Source: an uncultured Hungatella sp.
Lineage (GTDB): Bacteria; Bacillota; Clostridia; Lachnospirales; Lachnospiraceae
Length of the DNA: 7,321 nt
Reading direction: 5' to 3'
Assembly: GCA_910588325.1 (NCBI GenBank)
Contig: CAJUPP010000111.1
Span: forward strand, 1 to 7,321
Under the pieces are notes generated by a model. That model was not told where the DNA came from, made no database searches, and saw only the letters and a program-made list of their open reading frames with translations. This document shows, piece after piece, positions 1 to 6,532 of this stretch; position 1 is the stretch's first letter; every line of letters starts with the position of its first letter. Both the position numbers and the translations under genes were made by a program.

Positions 1-95
1 GCACAGATGCCGCAGACATCTGGCACTTTATTCACCGTTATTTCCGCAATGCAGTACTAGAAATTACGCCAGAACAGCTTCGTCAGCCTTTTTAG
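1..95 (+). CDS. 3' end of an unidentified protein (partial, 5' end outside window)
   Basis: Frame 3 is open from the left edge to a TAG at 93-95 and encodes about 30 residues ending ...EITPEQLRQPF. The composition looks like real protein: an amphipathic aromatic-rich stretch (IWHFIHRYFRN) followed by a polar tail. The stop comes just before a long inverted repeat whose core works as a + strand terminator, which fits the end of a transcribed gene. Frame 2 stays open slightly longer but is Arg/Ser-rich and runs into the repeat, so I treat it as a shadow. The family cannot be recognised from so short a tail. It converges with the ABC operon. Confidence 0.45.
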   Translation, partial: TDAADIWHFIHRYFRNAVLEITPEQLRQPF

Positions 96-118
96 ATAGC
101 AGCGGCCGCCAGAAACCA

Positions 119-317
119 GCTGGGGAAAGAGTTGTCTTCCGTTTGCATTTGCAGGAGACATAGAACCTCTTAGTTTTCAGAAATCTGCGTTAGGGGCAAA
201 AATCCGCATGTCTGAGCGAAGCGAGTTCGGATTTTTGCCCCTGTTTTTAGCAGATTTTTGAAAGCTTAGAGGTTCTGGCTCCGAAACCTGCAAACGGAAG
301 GCAACTCTTTCCCCAGC
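119..317. repeat. 199-nt long imperfect inverted repeat (giant hairpin/cruciform)
   Basis: The whole intergenic space folds back on itself. Positions 119-147 pair with 289-317 (29 bp, one G-T). Positions 162-170 pair with 268-276 (9 bp). Positions 175-188 pair with 250-263 (14 bp, one G-T). Positions 192-206 pair with 228-242 (15 bp), leaving a 21-nt loop with the GAGCGAAGCGAG stretch. The left arm has a TTTGCA duplication (about 142-153) that breaks symmetry between the outer and second stems. The element sits between convergent genes, the usual place for such elements. I recall similar GGGGCAAAAATCCG/TTCGGATTTTTGCCCC hairpins between genes in Lachnospiraceae, but cannot confirm that here. 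It could be a MITE-like or REP-like dispersed element, or a locally grown hairpin that terminates both transcripts. No transposase or clear target-site duplication is visible. Confidence 0.85.
192..248 (+). terminator. Intrinsic terminator in the core of the inverted repeat
   Basis: A 15-bp perfect stem (192-206 with 228-242) is followed after one base by five T residues (244-248), the layout of a Rho-independent terminator on the + strand. It would end transcription of the gene whose stop is at 93-95. Read on the minus strand the same stem is not followed by a clean T-run, so termination of the converging ABC operon is less certain, although the larger hairpin may serve it. Confidence 0.6.
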
Positions 318-344
318 GTACCTCCCGCACACCTCCCACATCCC

Positions 345-2180
345 CTACAAATCTCCCCCCTCAAACACCCTCAAAGCCGCATCCTCCTGATACTGCCTCG
401 TATACAACCGATAATACTCCCCCCGTCTCCCAATCAGCTCCGAATGTGTCCCTTTCTCCACAATCTTCCCATCCCGAATCACCAAAATCAAATCCGCCTG
501 CCTGATGGTAGACAGCCTGTGTGCAATCACAAAAGAAGTCCTCCCCTTCATCAAATGCCGGATAGCATCCTGAATCTTCTTCTCCGTCACCGTATCAATA
601 GAAGAGGTCGCCTCATCCAACACAAAAATCCTAGGATCCGCCAAAACCGCCCTGGCAAAGGAAATCAGCTGTTTTTCTCCTGTAGAAAGCAAATCCCCTC
701 CTTCTCCCACATCGCTGTCATACCCCTTATCCATCCTGGCTATCACTTCATCCGCCGATACGCTTTTCACCGCCGCCTCAATCTGCTCCATCGTGGCTTC
801 CGGATTCCCATACCTTAGATTCTCCAGCACACTCCCGGAAAACAAATGGGGGGTCTGCAGTACATATCCGATATTGCTGTGCAGCCACAGCTGAGAACGC
901 TCTCTGGCGTCCACCCCGTCAATCAGGATCCGGCCGGACGTAGGCTCAAAAAATCGGCACACAAGATTCACCAAAGTAGACTTTCCGGCTCCGGTCTCCC
1001 CCACAATAGCAATATTGGTTCCCTGAGGCACATGAAGGTTGAAATGCTCCAGCACATATTCTTCCCCGTCAGGATATCGAAAGGACACATCATCAAACGT
1101 TATATCCCCATAAAGAGGTTCCCAGTTTTCTTTCTTCGGCTCAAAAGCATCCCCATATTTTGCCTCCACCTCTCTGGTATCCCTCACGTCAGATCGGGTC
1201 TCCATCAAAGTAGAAAAACGCTCCACATTTACCTGTACGGTTATCAGATCGGAAATAGAGCGGACAATCCACTGTACCGGCTCCATCATCCCCAGTGCAT
1301 AGGTCATAAATACAGACAAAGTTCCGATTTCCATTACCCCTTCCATGGTAATCATACCACCCTGCCAGAGAACCAGGGCCAGGGCTGTAAACGACGCGAA
1401 AGAAATCATGGAGGCAAACAGAGCGTGATAATGGGTTCCTCTTACGGACATCGTCTCCATTTCCTTAGTGGTCCGGTTAAAATGATGTTCCATCTTCTCT
1501 TCAATCACCAGAGTCTTGGTAGTCTTGGCACCGGTGATTCCCTCATTGAAGTTGGACGTGATATGGGAATTGATTTCCCTGACTTTCCGGTTTATCCTCA
1601 CAAGCTTTTTCTGGAAAAATGCAGCAGCCACAGTAAGGAGAGGTACAATCATCAAAACAAAACAGGCAAGCCTTGTATTTACCCACAGCATCACAAGAAT
1701 CGCGCCGATAATATAGGAAATATACCAGATGCCGTTCATCAGGCTCCAGGACACCAGCGCCGCGATGCGGTTGGTATCGCTCATAACCCTGGCATGGATG
1801 TAGCCTACGCTGTTCTGATTAAAATAGGAAAACGCTAAGGTCTGGAGATGGTTAAAGCTCTGGCGCTTCATGTCCCGTCCCACATACATTTCTACCTGGC
1901 AGGCCTGATAGGCAGAAATCCCATTGGAAATCACCTGAAACAGCAAAACCGCCACATAAGCCGCCAGAAAGCTTCCCATAGTAGACACGGTCCGTCTGGC
2001 AATAAAATTGTCGATGGCATACTCCTGAAACAGAGGTATGACAATATCCATAAGGCCTCCTAAAAAGCCCAGGGTAATCATGGAAATAACAGTAAATCTG
2101 TAGGGTCTTAAGTAGGGAAGAAGCTTGTTAATACCAAAATAAGGCAGCGCCGTAATTTCCTGTTCTTTATTATGCTCCAT
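345..2180 (-). CDS. ABC exporter half-transporter, catalytic-Walker-B subunit (BmrD/LmrD/TM288-like)
   Basis: This 611-aa half-transporter has an N-terminal exporter membrane domain (about 25-310, six hydrophobic segments) and a C-terminal nucleotide-binding domain (about 355-595). Visible motifs are the A-loop Tyr369, Walker A GETGAGKST (394-402), Q-loop Gln442, Walker B IFVLDE with catalytic Glu523, D-loop SSID and H-loop His554. The signature is LSTGE (498-502) instead of LSGGQ, i.e. degenerate. In heterodimeric multidrug exporters (BmrCD, LmrCD, TM287/288) one subunit supplies the good Walker B and a weak signature, as here. It should pair with the upstream 616-aa product in the cytoplasmic membrane to export hydrophobic compounds, driven by ATP. 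The ATG at 2180 overlaps the upstream stop by 11 nt and follows AGGAGGAGG (2187-2195) at 6 nt spacing, so translation is probably coupled. The substrate cannot be inferred. Confidence 0.95.
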   Translation of the reverse strand: MEHNKEQEITALPYFGINKLLPYLRPYRFTVISMITLGFLGGLMDIVIPLFQEYAIDNFIARRTVSTMGSFLAAYVAVLLFQVISNGISAYQACQVEMYVGRDMKRQSFNHLQTLAFSYFNQNSVGYIHARVMSDTNRIAALVSWSLMNGIWYISYIIGAILVMLWVNTRLACFVLMIVPLLTVAAAFFQKKLVRINRKVREINSHITSNFNEGITGAKTTKTLVIEEKMEHHFNRTTKEMETMSVRGTHYHALFASMISFASFTALALVLWQGGMITMEGVMEIGTLSVFMTYALGMMEPVQWIVRSISDLITVQVNVERFSTLMETRSDVRDTREVEAKYGDAFEPKKENWEPLYGDITFDDVSFRYPDGEEYVLEHFNLHVPQGTNIAIVGETGAGKSTLVNLVCRFFEPTSGRILIDGVDARERSQLWLHSNIGYVLQTPHLFSGSVLENLRYGNPEATMEQIEAAVKSVSADEVIARMDKGYDSDVGEGGDLLSTGEKQLISFARAVLADPRIFVLDEATSSIDTVTEKKIQDAIRHLMKGRTSFVIAHRLSTIRQADLILVIRDGKIVEKGTHSELIGRRGEYYRLYTRQYQEDAALRVFEGGDL

Positions 2181-4020
2181 ATTCTGCCTCCTCCTCTGTC
2201 ACAGTCATCTGCATGTCATAGACCTTACGGTAAATTCCGTTTTTCTCCATCAATTCCTGATGGGATCCAATCTCCGCCACCTTTCCTTTATCCAGTACCA
2301 TAATACAGTCTGCCTGCATCAGTGTCGTTACCCTGTGGGCGATGAGAATCACCGTGGCTTCTGCCAGCTTATCTTTCAGAGCCTGGCGAATCTTTAAATC
2401 TGTCTCCGCGTCCACTGCTGACAACGAATCATCAAACACCATAATCGGAGTCTTCTGCATCAGCATACGGGCAATAGCCGTCCTCTGCTTCTGGCCTCCG
2501 GACAGTGTAACACCTCTCTCCCCCACCAGGGTATCATACCCTTTGGAAAAATTCGTGATCGCCTCATCCACACAGGCAATAGCCGCCGCCTGGCGGATCT
2601 CTGTAAGAGAAACCTGTTCTGTCGTAATACCAATATTTTCCGAAATAGTCCTGGAAAATAAAAACGGTTCCTGGAGCACCATTCCAATATGCTGCCTCAC
2701 CCATTCCCCCTTCATATCTGCGATATCCACGCCTCCAATGGTAATTTTGCCGTTTTTCTCCGGCAAATCATAAAGCCGGTTCATCAGATGCATCAATGTG
2801 GATTTTCCTGAACCGGTGCCTCCCAAAATTCCGAAGGTCGTTCCTTTAGGAACCTTAAAGCTGACATCCGAAAGAATTTTCTCACTGCCATATCCAAAGG
2901 AAACATGCTGAAACTCAATGTCGCCTTCCATATCCGGTGTCACCGCCCCTGGTCTGTCCTTCTCTGCCTGAGAATTCAGGATGTACCGGATACGCTCCGC
3001 AGAGACACCTGCCTTGCTCATCTCGGAAATAGTCTTCCCCAGGGAACGGACCGGCCACACCAGCATAGTATTGTAGGACACAAACGCGATAAACTCTCCG
3101 GCTGTCATCTGTCCCTGTACGCAGAAATAAGCCCCCATTACCACTACCAGCATAATCTGCAGACCAGAAACCAGATCTCCGGTTCCCCAGAACAGCGACA
3201 GCACCAGGCACAGTTTCATCCATTCGTTGGTATAGATATTGTTCTGCTTTTCAAAGCGCTCTTTTTCATATTTCTCCCGTCCAAAAGCCCGCACCACCCG
3301 TATACCTGTCAGATTTTCCTGGGCAATGATGGAGAGGACACCTTCATTCTCATCACATTTTGTAAACCGTTCCCTTATCTTGGCGTGAAATCCCCAGGAA
3401 TAAAGGAATATAATAGGAATAAACACCAGTGCCACCATAGTTAAATTTATGTTCATGGAAAACATGAAAAACAGAGAAAGGACAATCATCATCAGAATCC
3501 GGAACACTGCTGTCAGCTGCTCCGAAATAAAATTTTTGATGGTATCCACATCAGAAGTACACCGCTGAATAATATCACCAGTCTGATTTTTCATATGCCA
3601 GGAAAACGGCAGCTTCTGGATGTGGGAAAACAGACGGTCACGCATAGTCTTGGCAAAATGCTCCGCGCCCCTGCTGTTAAACAGCATCGCTATGTAGCGG
3701 AAGACAGCGCTGCCTGCCGCCAGAAAAATAATCATTAGCCCGACCACACACAGATGACTTCTCAAATATTCCGTACTGCCGTACCGCCCCGCCATCTCCG
3801 CCACCATACCAGGCAGTTCTAATTCTTTATCCCCGATCACACTGTCAATGGCTGTCCGTATAATCTGAGGAGAAATCATATCAAATACATTCACCATCAG
3901 TGTAGCCAGAATACTGATAATAAAAAATATCCTGCTGCCCTTTAGAAGATTCCAGATGAGAGACAGCCTGGAAGCAGTGTTTGTGTCGTCGACACTTCTG
4001 TCATATTCCGGTTTTTCCAT
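2170..4020 (-). CDS. ABC exporter half-transporter, degenerate-Walker-B subunit (BmrC/LmrC/TM287-like)
   Basis: This is the first gene of the minus-strand operon, a 616-aa membrane-NBD half-transporter of usual length. Hydrophobic segments lie near 31-55, 89-113, 169-190, 193-212, 271-300 and 308-325. The NBD (about 365-605) shows the A-loop Tyr377, Walker A GGTGSGKST (400-408), Q-loop Gln450, a canonical signature LSGGQ (506-510), Walker B IMVFDD and H-loop His562. Asp531 stands where the catalytic Glu normally is, which marks the non-hydrolytic subunit of heterodimeric exporters. Its good signature would complete the active ATP site of the 611-aa partner, while its own Walker A/B faces the partner's weak LSTGE. 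The ATG at 4020 is the only early Met. Only a weak, distant G-rich SD-like stretch (4034-4039) is seen before it. The name is by analogy; the drug or lipid substrate is unknown. Confidence 0.95.
   Translation of the reverse strand: MEKPEYDRSVDDTNTASRLSLIWNLLKGSRIFFIISILATLMVNVFDMISPQIIRTAIDSVIGDKELELPGMVAEMAGRYGSTEYLRSHLCVVGLMIIFLAAGSAVFRYIAMLFNSRGAEHFAKTMRDRLFSHIQKLPFSWHMKNQTGDIIQRCTSDVDTIKNFISEQLTAVFRILMMIVLSLFFMFSMNINLTMVALVFIPIIFLYSWGFHAKIRERFTKCDENEGVLSIIAQENLTGIRVVRAFGREKYEKERFEKQNNIYTNEWMKLCLVLSLFWGTGDLVSGLQIMLVVVMGAYFCVQGQMTAGEFIAFVSYNTMLVWPVRSLGKTISEMSKAGVSAERIRYILNSQAEKDRPGAVTPDMEGDIEFQHVSFGYGSEKILSDVSFKVPKGTTFGILGGTGSGKSTLMHLMNRLYDLPEKNGKITIGGVDIADMKGEWVRQHIGMVLQEPFLFSRTISENIGITTEQVSLTEIRQAAAIACVDEAITNFSKGYDTLVGERGVTLSGGQKQRTAIARMLMQKTPIMVFDDSLSAVDAETDLKIRQALKDKLAEATVILIAHRVTTLMQADCIMVLDKGKVAEIGSHQELMEKNGIYRKVYDMQMTVTEEEAEYGA
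2187..2195 (-). promoter_or_regulatory. Strong ribosome binding site inside the upstream ABC gene
   Basis: The minus strand reads AGGAGGAGG six bases before the ATG at 2180. It lies inside the codons for the C-terminal Glu-rich tail of the 616-aa subunit. It fixes the start of the second subunit and gives it its own initiation, keeping the two heterodimer partners in balance. Confidence 0.75.
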
Positions 4021-4067
4021 TGCTTTTCTTCTGCCCCCTTTTTGTTTTGGCCTTTGCCTGATTATCT

Positions 4068-4084
4068 AAACATTTAGCATGTTT
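4068..4084. promoter_or_regulatory. Candidate operator dyad over the ABC transcription start
   Basis: AAACAT-5 nt-ATGTTT is a perfect 6+6 dyad, overlapped by a second one, CTAAA-CA-TTTAG (4067-4078). It lies immediately downstream of the minus-strand -10 box, where transcription should start (about 4082). That is a typical place for a repressor such as a MarR or TetR family protein, which often control drug exporters. No regulator gene is in the window, so the binding protein is unknown. Confidence 0.4.
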
Positions 4085-4088
4085 TTCA

Positions 4089-4117
4089 AGTATATGCTGT
4101 AATCAGGGGTTTGTCAA
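4089..4117 (-). promoter_or_regulatory. Near-consensus sigma-A promoter of the ABC exporter operon
   Basis: On the minus strand the -35 box TTGACA (4112-4117) is perfect, the spacer is 17 nt and the -10 box is TATACT (4089-4094), one base from consensus. Transcription should begin near 4082, giving a leader of about 60 nt before the ATG at 4020. So strong a core promoter on an exporter operon suggests control by a repressor; a dyad covers the expected start site. Confidence 0.8.
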
Positions 4118-4155
4118 TCGGCACGCCTCGAAAATATGGTTTTATGGTTTTACTC

Positions 4156-4201
4156 AACAGGAGATTATGGGTTTGTGCCAACAATACAGAATCTCCCTGT
4201 T
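4156..4201. repeat. Imperfect inverted repeat, possible hairpin
   Basis: AACAGGAGATT (4156-4166) and AATCTCCCTGTT (4190-4201) are reverse complements except for one bulged C. They enclose 23 nt that contain a smaller TGG/CCA pairing (4168-4170 with 4178-4180). No T-run follows on the + strand, so this is not a good terminator. The role is unknown; it could be an operator or a decayed element end. Confidence 0.4.
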
Positions 4202-4327
4202 TATACTCTCCATGTAGTTGTAACAAAATAGAGCGTACAATTTGGACGGTGTACTAGATCTTTATCTGCACAAGCTGACAGGCTGGAAAAGATAGTATGT
4301 TGATGGGCTTATAGGGTGCAGGAAATG

Positions 4328-4355
4328 AGGTAGTTCGGAATGAACTGCCTTTTTT
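4328..4355 (+). terminator. Orphan Rho-independent terminator
   Basis: The stem AGGTAGTTC/GAACTGCCT (4328-4336 with 4342-4350, one T-G pair) has a 5-nt loop and runs into six T residues (4350-4355). It faces the + strand, yet no + strand gene is seen upstream in this intergenic region. It would insulate the nuclease operon, whose promoter lies just downstream, from any upstream transcription. Confidence 0.7.
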
Positions 4356-4399
4356 CGTTGTCAGTGAAGGGAAAAAAGAAAATTATCATAAAGAAGTAT

Positions 4400-4428
4400 T
4401 TGTAATATACATATTTATTCGTTATACT
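4400..4428 (+). promoter_or_regulatory. Promoter of the AAA-like/MNT/GIY-YIG operon
   Basis: TTGTAA (4400-4405), a 17-nt AT-rich spacer and TATACT (4423-4428) form a good sigma-A type core promoter (4/6 and 5/6 matches). Transcription should start near 4435, leaving about 55 nt before the preferred ATG at 4492. The promoter is placed after the orphan terminator, so the downstream genes are likely transcribed as an independent unit. Confidence 0.6.
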
Positions 4429-4491
4429 AACAGTAAAGATATTGCTTTTTTACAGAAAAGGGTGCAGAAATGGCAGAAGGGATGTGGCAAT

Positions 4492-6189
4492 ATGGCAAGA
4501 ACATTGGGAATAGGGAAGCAGGATTTTGAAAAGGTACGAAAAGAAAATGCTTTTTATATAGATAAAACAAAATTTATTCGGGAATGGTGGGAAAGTGAGG
4601 ATGATGTAACATTAATCACCCGTCCACGGCGCTTTGGAAAGACTTTGAATATGAGTATGCTGGAAAAGTTCTTTTCCGTTCAGTATGCAGGACAGGAAGA
4701 TTTGTTTCGTAGGCTTGCGATATGGGAAGATGAGAAATATAAAAAGCTTCAGGGAACTTATCCGGTTCTTTTTATCAGTTTTGCTGATGTAAAAGAAACC
4801 ACATATATACAGACAAAAAAGAAAATTTGCCGTATTATTAAAGCATTATATAATAAATATGATTTTTTGTTAGAAAATGATTTGCTGAATGAAAATGAAA
4901 AAAAAGATTTTATGAATATTTCCGTCGATATGGAAGACAATGAAGCTTCTTATTCGTTAAAGGCATTATCTGATTATTTATCGCGTTATTATAAGAAGAA
5001 GGTAATTATTTTGTTAGATGAATATGATACACCAATGCAGGAAGCCTATGTGAATGGCTATTGGAATGAACTTGTTTCTTTTACCAGAAGTTTGTTTAAT
5101 GCAACATTTAAAACAAATCCTTACCTTGAACGGGCAATCATGACAGGGATTACCAGGGTGAGTAAAGAATCCATATTTTCAGATCTAAACAATTTACAAG
5201 TGATTACCACAACATCAGAAAAATATATGGATTGCTTTGGCTTTACAGAAGATGAAGTGTTTGCTGTATTAGATGAATATGGATTATCCTTAAAAAAGCA
5301 TGAAGTAAAAACATGGTATGATGGGTTTACCTTTGGAAAACAAAAGGATATTTATAATCCCTGGTCCATCTTAAATTATCTGGATAAAAGGCAGATAGGA
5401 ACTTATTGGGCAAATTCCAGTTCAAACAGTCTGGCAGGAAAGCTGATTCGGGAAGGGAGCCGGAATGTAAAAGAAAACTTTGAGGTTCTTTTACGGGGAA
5501 AATCAATTATTGTAGAAATTGATGAGCAAATTGTTTATGATCAATTAGATGAAGATGAGTCGGCAATCTGGAGTTTACTGCTTGCCAGCGGCTATTTAAA
5601 AGTAAAAAATATAACTACTTATACGACAGATTTTGGAGAATGGAGGCAGGAATATGAACTGGAACTGACTAATTTTGAAGTAGGGGCAATGTTCCGCCAG
5701 ATGATTAGAAAATGGTTCAGCCGTTCTGCAGGAGGGTATAATGATTTTATCAAGGCGTTACTGCTTGATGATGTAAAAGGTATGAATGTTTATATGAATA
5801 AGGTGGCAATGGCTACCTTTAGTTATTTTGATACCGGAAAAAGTCCTTCGGAAGAAGCCCCGGAACGTTTCTACCATGGTTTTGTTCTGGGGCTGATGGT
5901 GGAAATGGCGGATAGATATGTACTGACTTCTAATCGGGAAAGTGGGTTTGGGCGCTATGATGTGATGTTAGAACCGAGAAGGTCGGGAGATGTTGGGATA
6001 ATTATGGAATTTAAGGTACAAGACAGGACAGAAGAGAAGGAACTTTCCGATACAGTGGATGCAGCATTGAAACAGATAAAAGAAAAAGAATATAAAACAG
6101 TACTGATAGAAAAAGGAATTTCCAAAGAAAAAATCCGCAGCTATGGGTTTGCTTTTTGCGGGAAGCAGGTATTGATTAAAAAAGGATAA
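4492..6189 (+). CDS. AAA-ATPase-like protein with C-terminal PD-(D/E)XK nuclease-like domain
   Basis: This 565-aa protein belongs to the AAA-ATPase_like (PF09820) plus PDDEXK_9 (PF08011) family, recognised from memory of its motifs. The N-terminus LGIGKQDFEKVR...YIDKT is the family hallmark. It is followed by a Walker A variant RPRRFGKT (44-51), Walker B VIILLDEYDTP (Asp176-Glu177), TGITRVSKESIF (about 218-229), WYDGF (276-280) and YNPWSI (288-293). The C-terminus has a nuclease-like core with GRYD (Asp490), then EFK (Glu506-x-Lys508), and ends near a YGFAFCGKQV strand typical of the family. The biochemical role of the family is not established; ATP-dependent nucleic-acid processing is likely. 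A GTG at 4462 would add 10 residues, but the family begins at MARTLGIG and AGAAGGG (4475-4481) suits the ATG at 4492. MNT follows after 16 nt. Such genes are often multi-copy in Lachnospiraceae. Confidence 0.9.
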   Translation: MARTLGIGKQDFEKVRKENAFYIDKTKFIREWWESEDDVTLITRPRRFGKTLNMSMLEKFFSVQYAGQEDLFRRLAIWEDEKYKKLQGTYPVLFISFADVKETTYIQTKKKICRIIKALYNKYDFLLENDLLNENEKKDFMNISVDMEDNEASYSLKALSDYLSRYYKKKVIILLDEYDTPMQEAYVNGYWNELVSFTRSLFNATFKTNPYLERAIMTGITRVSKESIFSDLNNLQVITTTSEKYMDCFGFTEDEVFAVLDEYGLSLKKHEVKTWYDGFTFGKQKDIYNPWSILNYLDKRQIGTYWANSSSNSLAGKLIREGSRNVKENFEVLLRGKSIIVEIDEQIVYDQLDEDESAIWSLLLASGYLKVKNITTYTTDFGEWRQEYELELTNFEVGAMFRQMIRKWFSRSAGGYNDFIKALLLDDVKGMNVYMNKVAMATFSYFDTGKSPSEEAPERFYHGFVLGLMVEMADRYVLTSNRESGFGRYDVMLEPRRSGDVGIIMEFKVQDRTEEKELSDTVDAALKQIKEKEYKTVLIEKGISKEKIRSYGFAFCGKQVLIKKG

Positions 6190-6205
6190 AGGAGAGGATA
6201 AGGGG

Positions 6206-6532
6206 ATGCTGTCCGATGAGATGAGAGAAGAATTGATACAGGGTTTGACGAACATTTTTAGGAATAATATTTCCATGATTATTTTATACGGATCAGCGGC
6301 AAGAGGTGATGCAACACAGGAGAGCGATGTCGATATTGCGATTGTTGTGAAAAGCCAGATGGATGATGCGACAAAGAGGCGTTTTTTAAGCTGGGCTGCC
6401 GATATGGATATTCGATATGAAAGAGTTTTTTCAATCGTGGATATTCTGGAAGGCAATATGAAGAAATGGGAGAATGTGCTTCCTTATTATCAGAATGTCA
6501 AAAAGGAGAGAATATGGAGCATTTTGGAATAA
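6206..6532 (+). CDS. Minimal nucleotidyltransferase (MNT, MntA-type antitoxin-like)
   Basis: This 108-aa protein has the MNT fold signature. LYGSAARGD leads to a perfect GSx10DxD motif (Gly29-Ser30, Asp41, Asp43) for two catalytic carboxylates, with a probable third acid at Asp79 in the VFSIVDI strand. Well-studied relatives (MntA of HEPN-MNT systems) neutralise a HEPN RNase by adding AMP to it, so this looks active as an enzyme. The start is ATG 6206 with AAAGGAGAGG (6188-6197) before it, 16 nt after the AAA-like gene, so co-transcription is likely. Family members in Firmicutes usually run from YYQNVKKE into a short hydrophobic tail; here the last residues (RIWSILE) are read through the SD and start of the next gene, so the native C-terminus may be replaced. 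No HEPN gene follows directly; a further ORF starts at 7304. Confidence 0.88.
   Translation: MLSDEMREELIQGLTNIFRNNISMIILYGSAARGDATQESDVDIAIVVKSQMDDATKRRFLSWAADMDIRYERVFSIVDILEGNMKKWENVLPYYQNVKKERIWSILE
6503..6508 (+). promoter_or_regulatory. Ribosome binding site deciding the GIY-YIG start
   Basis: AAGGAG lies five bases before the ATG at 6514, inside the last codons of the MNT gene. It favours that start over the in-frame ATG at 6466, which would need to begin deep in the MNT coding sequence and lacks a comparable SD. Confidence 0.75.

Larger units (their letters stand above)
4021..4461. other. Divergent intergenic region (contents)
   Basis: No credible gene was found in these roughly 440 bases. 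They hold the minus-strand ABC promoter with an overlapping dyad (4068-4117), a tandem TATGGTTT pair (4135-4150), an imperfect inverted repeat (4156-4201), an orphan + strand terminator (4328-4355) and the + strand promoter of the nuclease operon (4400-4428). Between about 4202 and 4327 there are only short open stretches of under 20 codons without a start and SD. This may be the decayed end of a lost + strand gene. Confidence 0.6.

Noticed and set aside
846..1838. 330-codon open frame on the + strand opposite the 611-aa ABC subunit
   Set aside because: It lies wholly antisense to a clear ABC gene, is rich in His/Arg/Gln/Pro with no domain-like pattern, and is a typical shadow of the coding frame.
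4135..4150. Tandem TATGGTTT pair upstream of the ABC promoter
   Set aside because: Only two 8-nt units in AT-rich DNA; not enough for a repeat array or iteron claim.
4252..4297. Short + strand frame reading VLDLYLHKLTGWKR then stop, as a gene remnant
   Set aside because: Only 14 codons with no start or SD; too short to assign. It stays a possible relic, mentioned only under the intergenic region.
4462..4491. GTG start at 4462 adding ten residues to the AAA-like protein
   Set aside because: The added residues (MQKWQKGCGN) are not family-like, the purine-rich stretch before the GTG touches it with no spacing, and the ATG at 4492 gives the expected MARTLGIG start with an AGAAGGG SD.
5968..6456. 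162-codon minus-strand open frame across the AAA-like/MNT junction
   Set aside because: It is antisense to two recognisable genes and low-complexity Phe/Ser-rich, as expected of the complement of AT-rich Glu/Lys codons.
6466..6513. Start at 6466 for the GIY-YIG gene
   Set aside because: The extra 16 residues are read out of frame through the MNT gene; the ATG at 6514 has AAGGAG five bases upstream.
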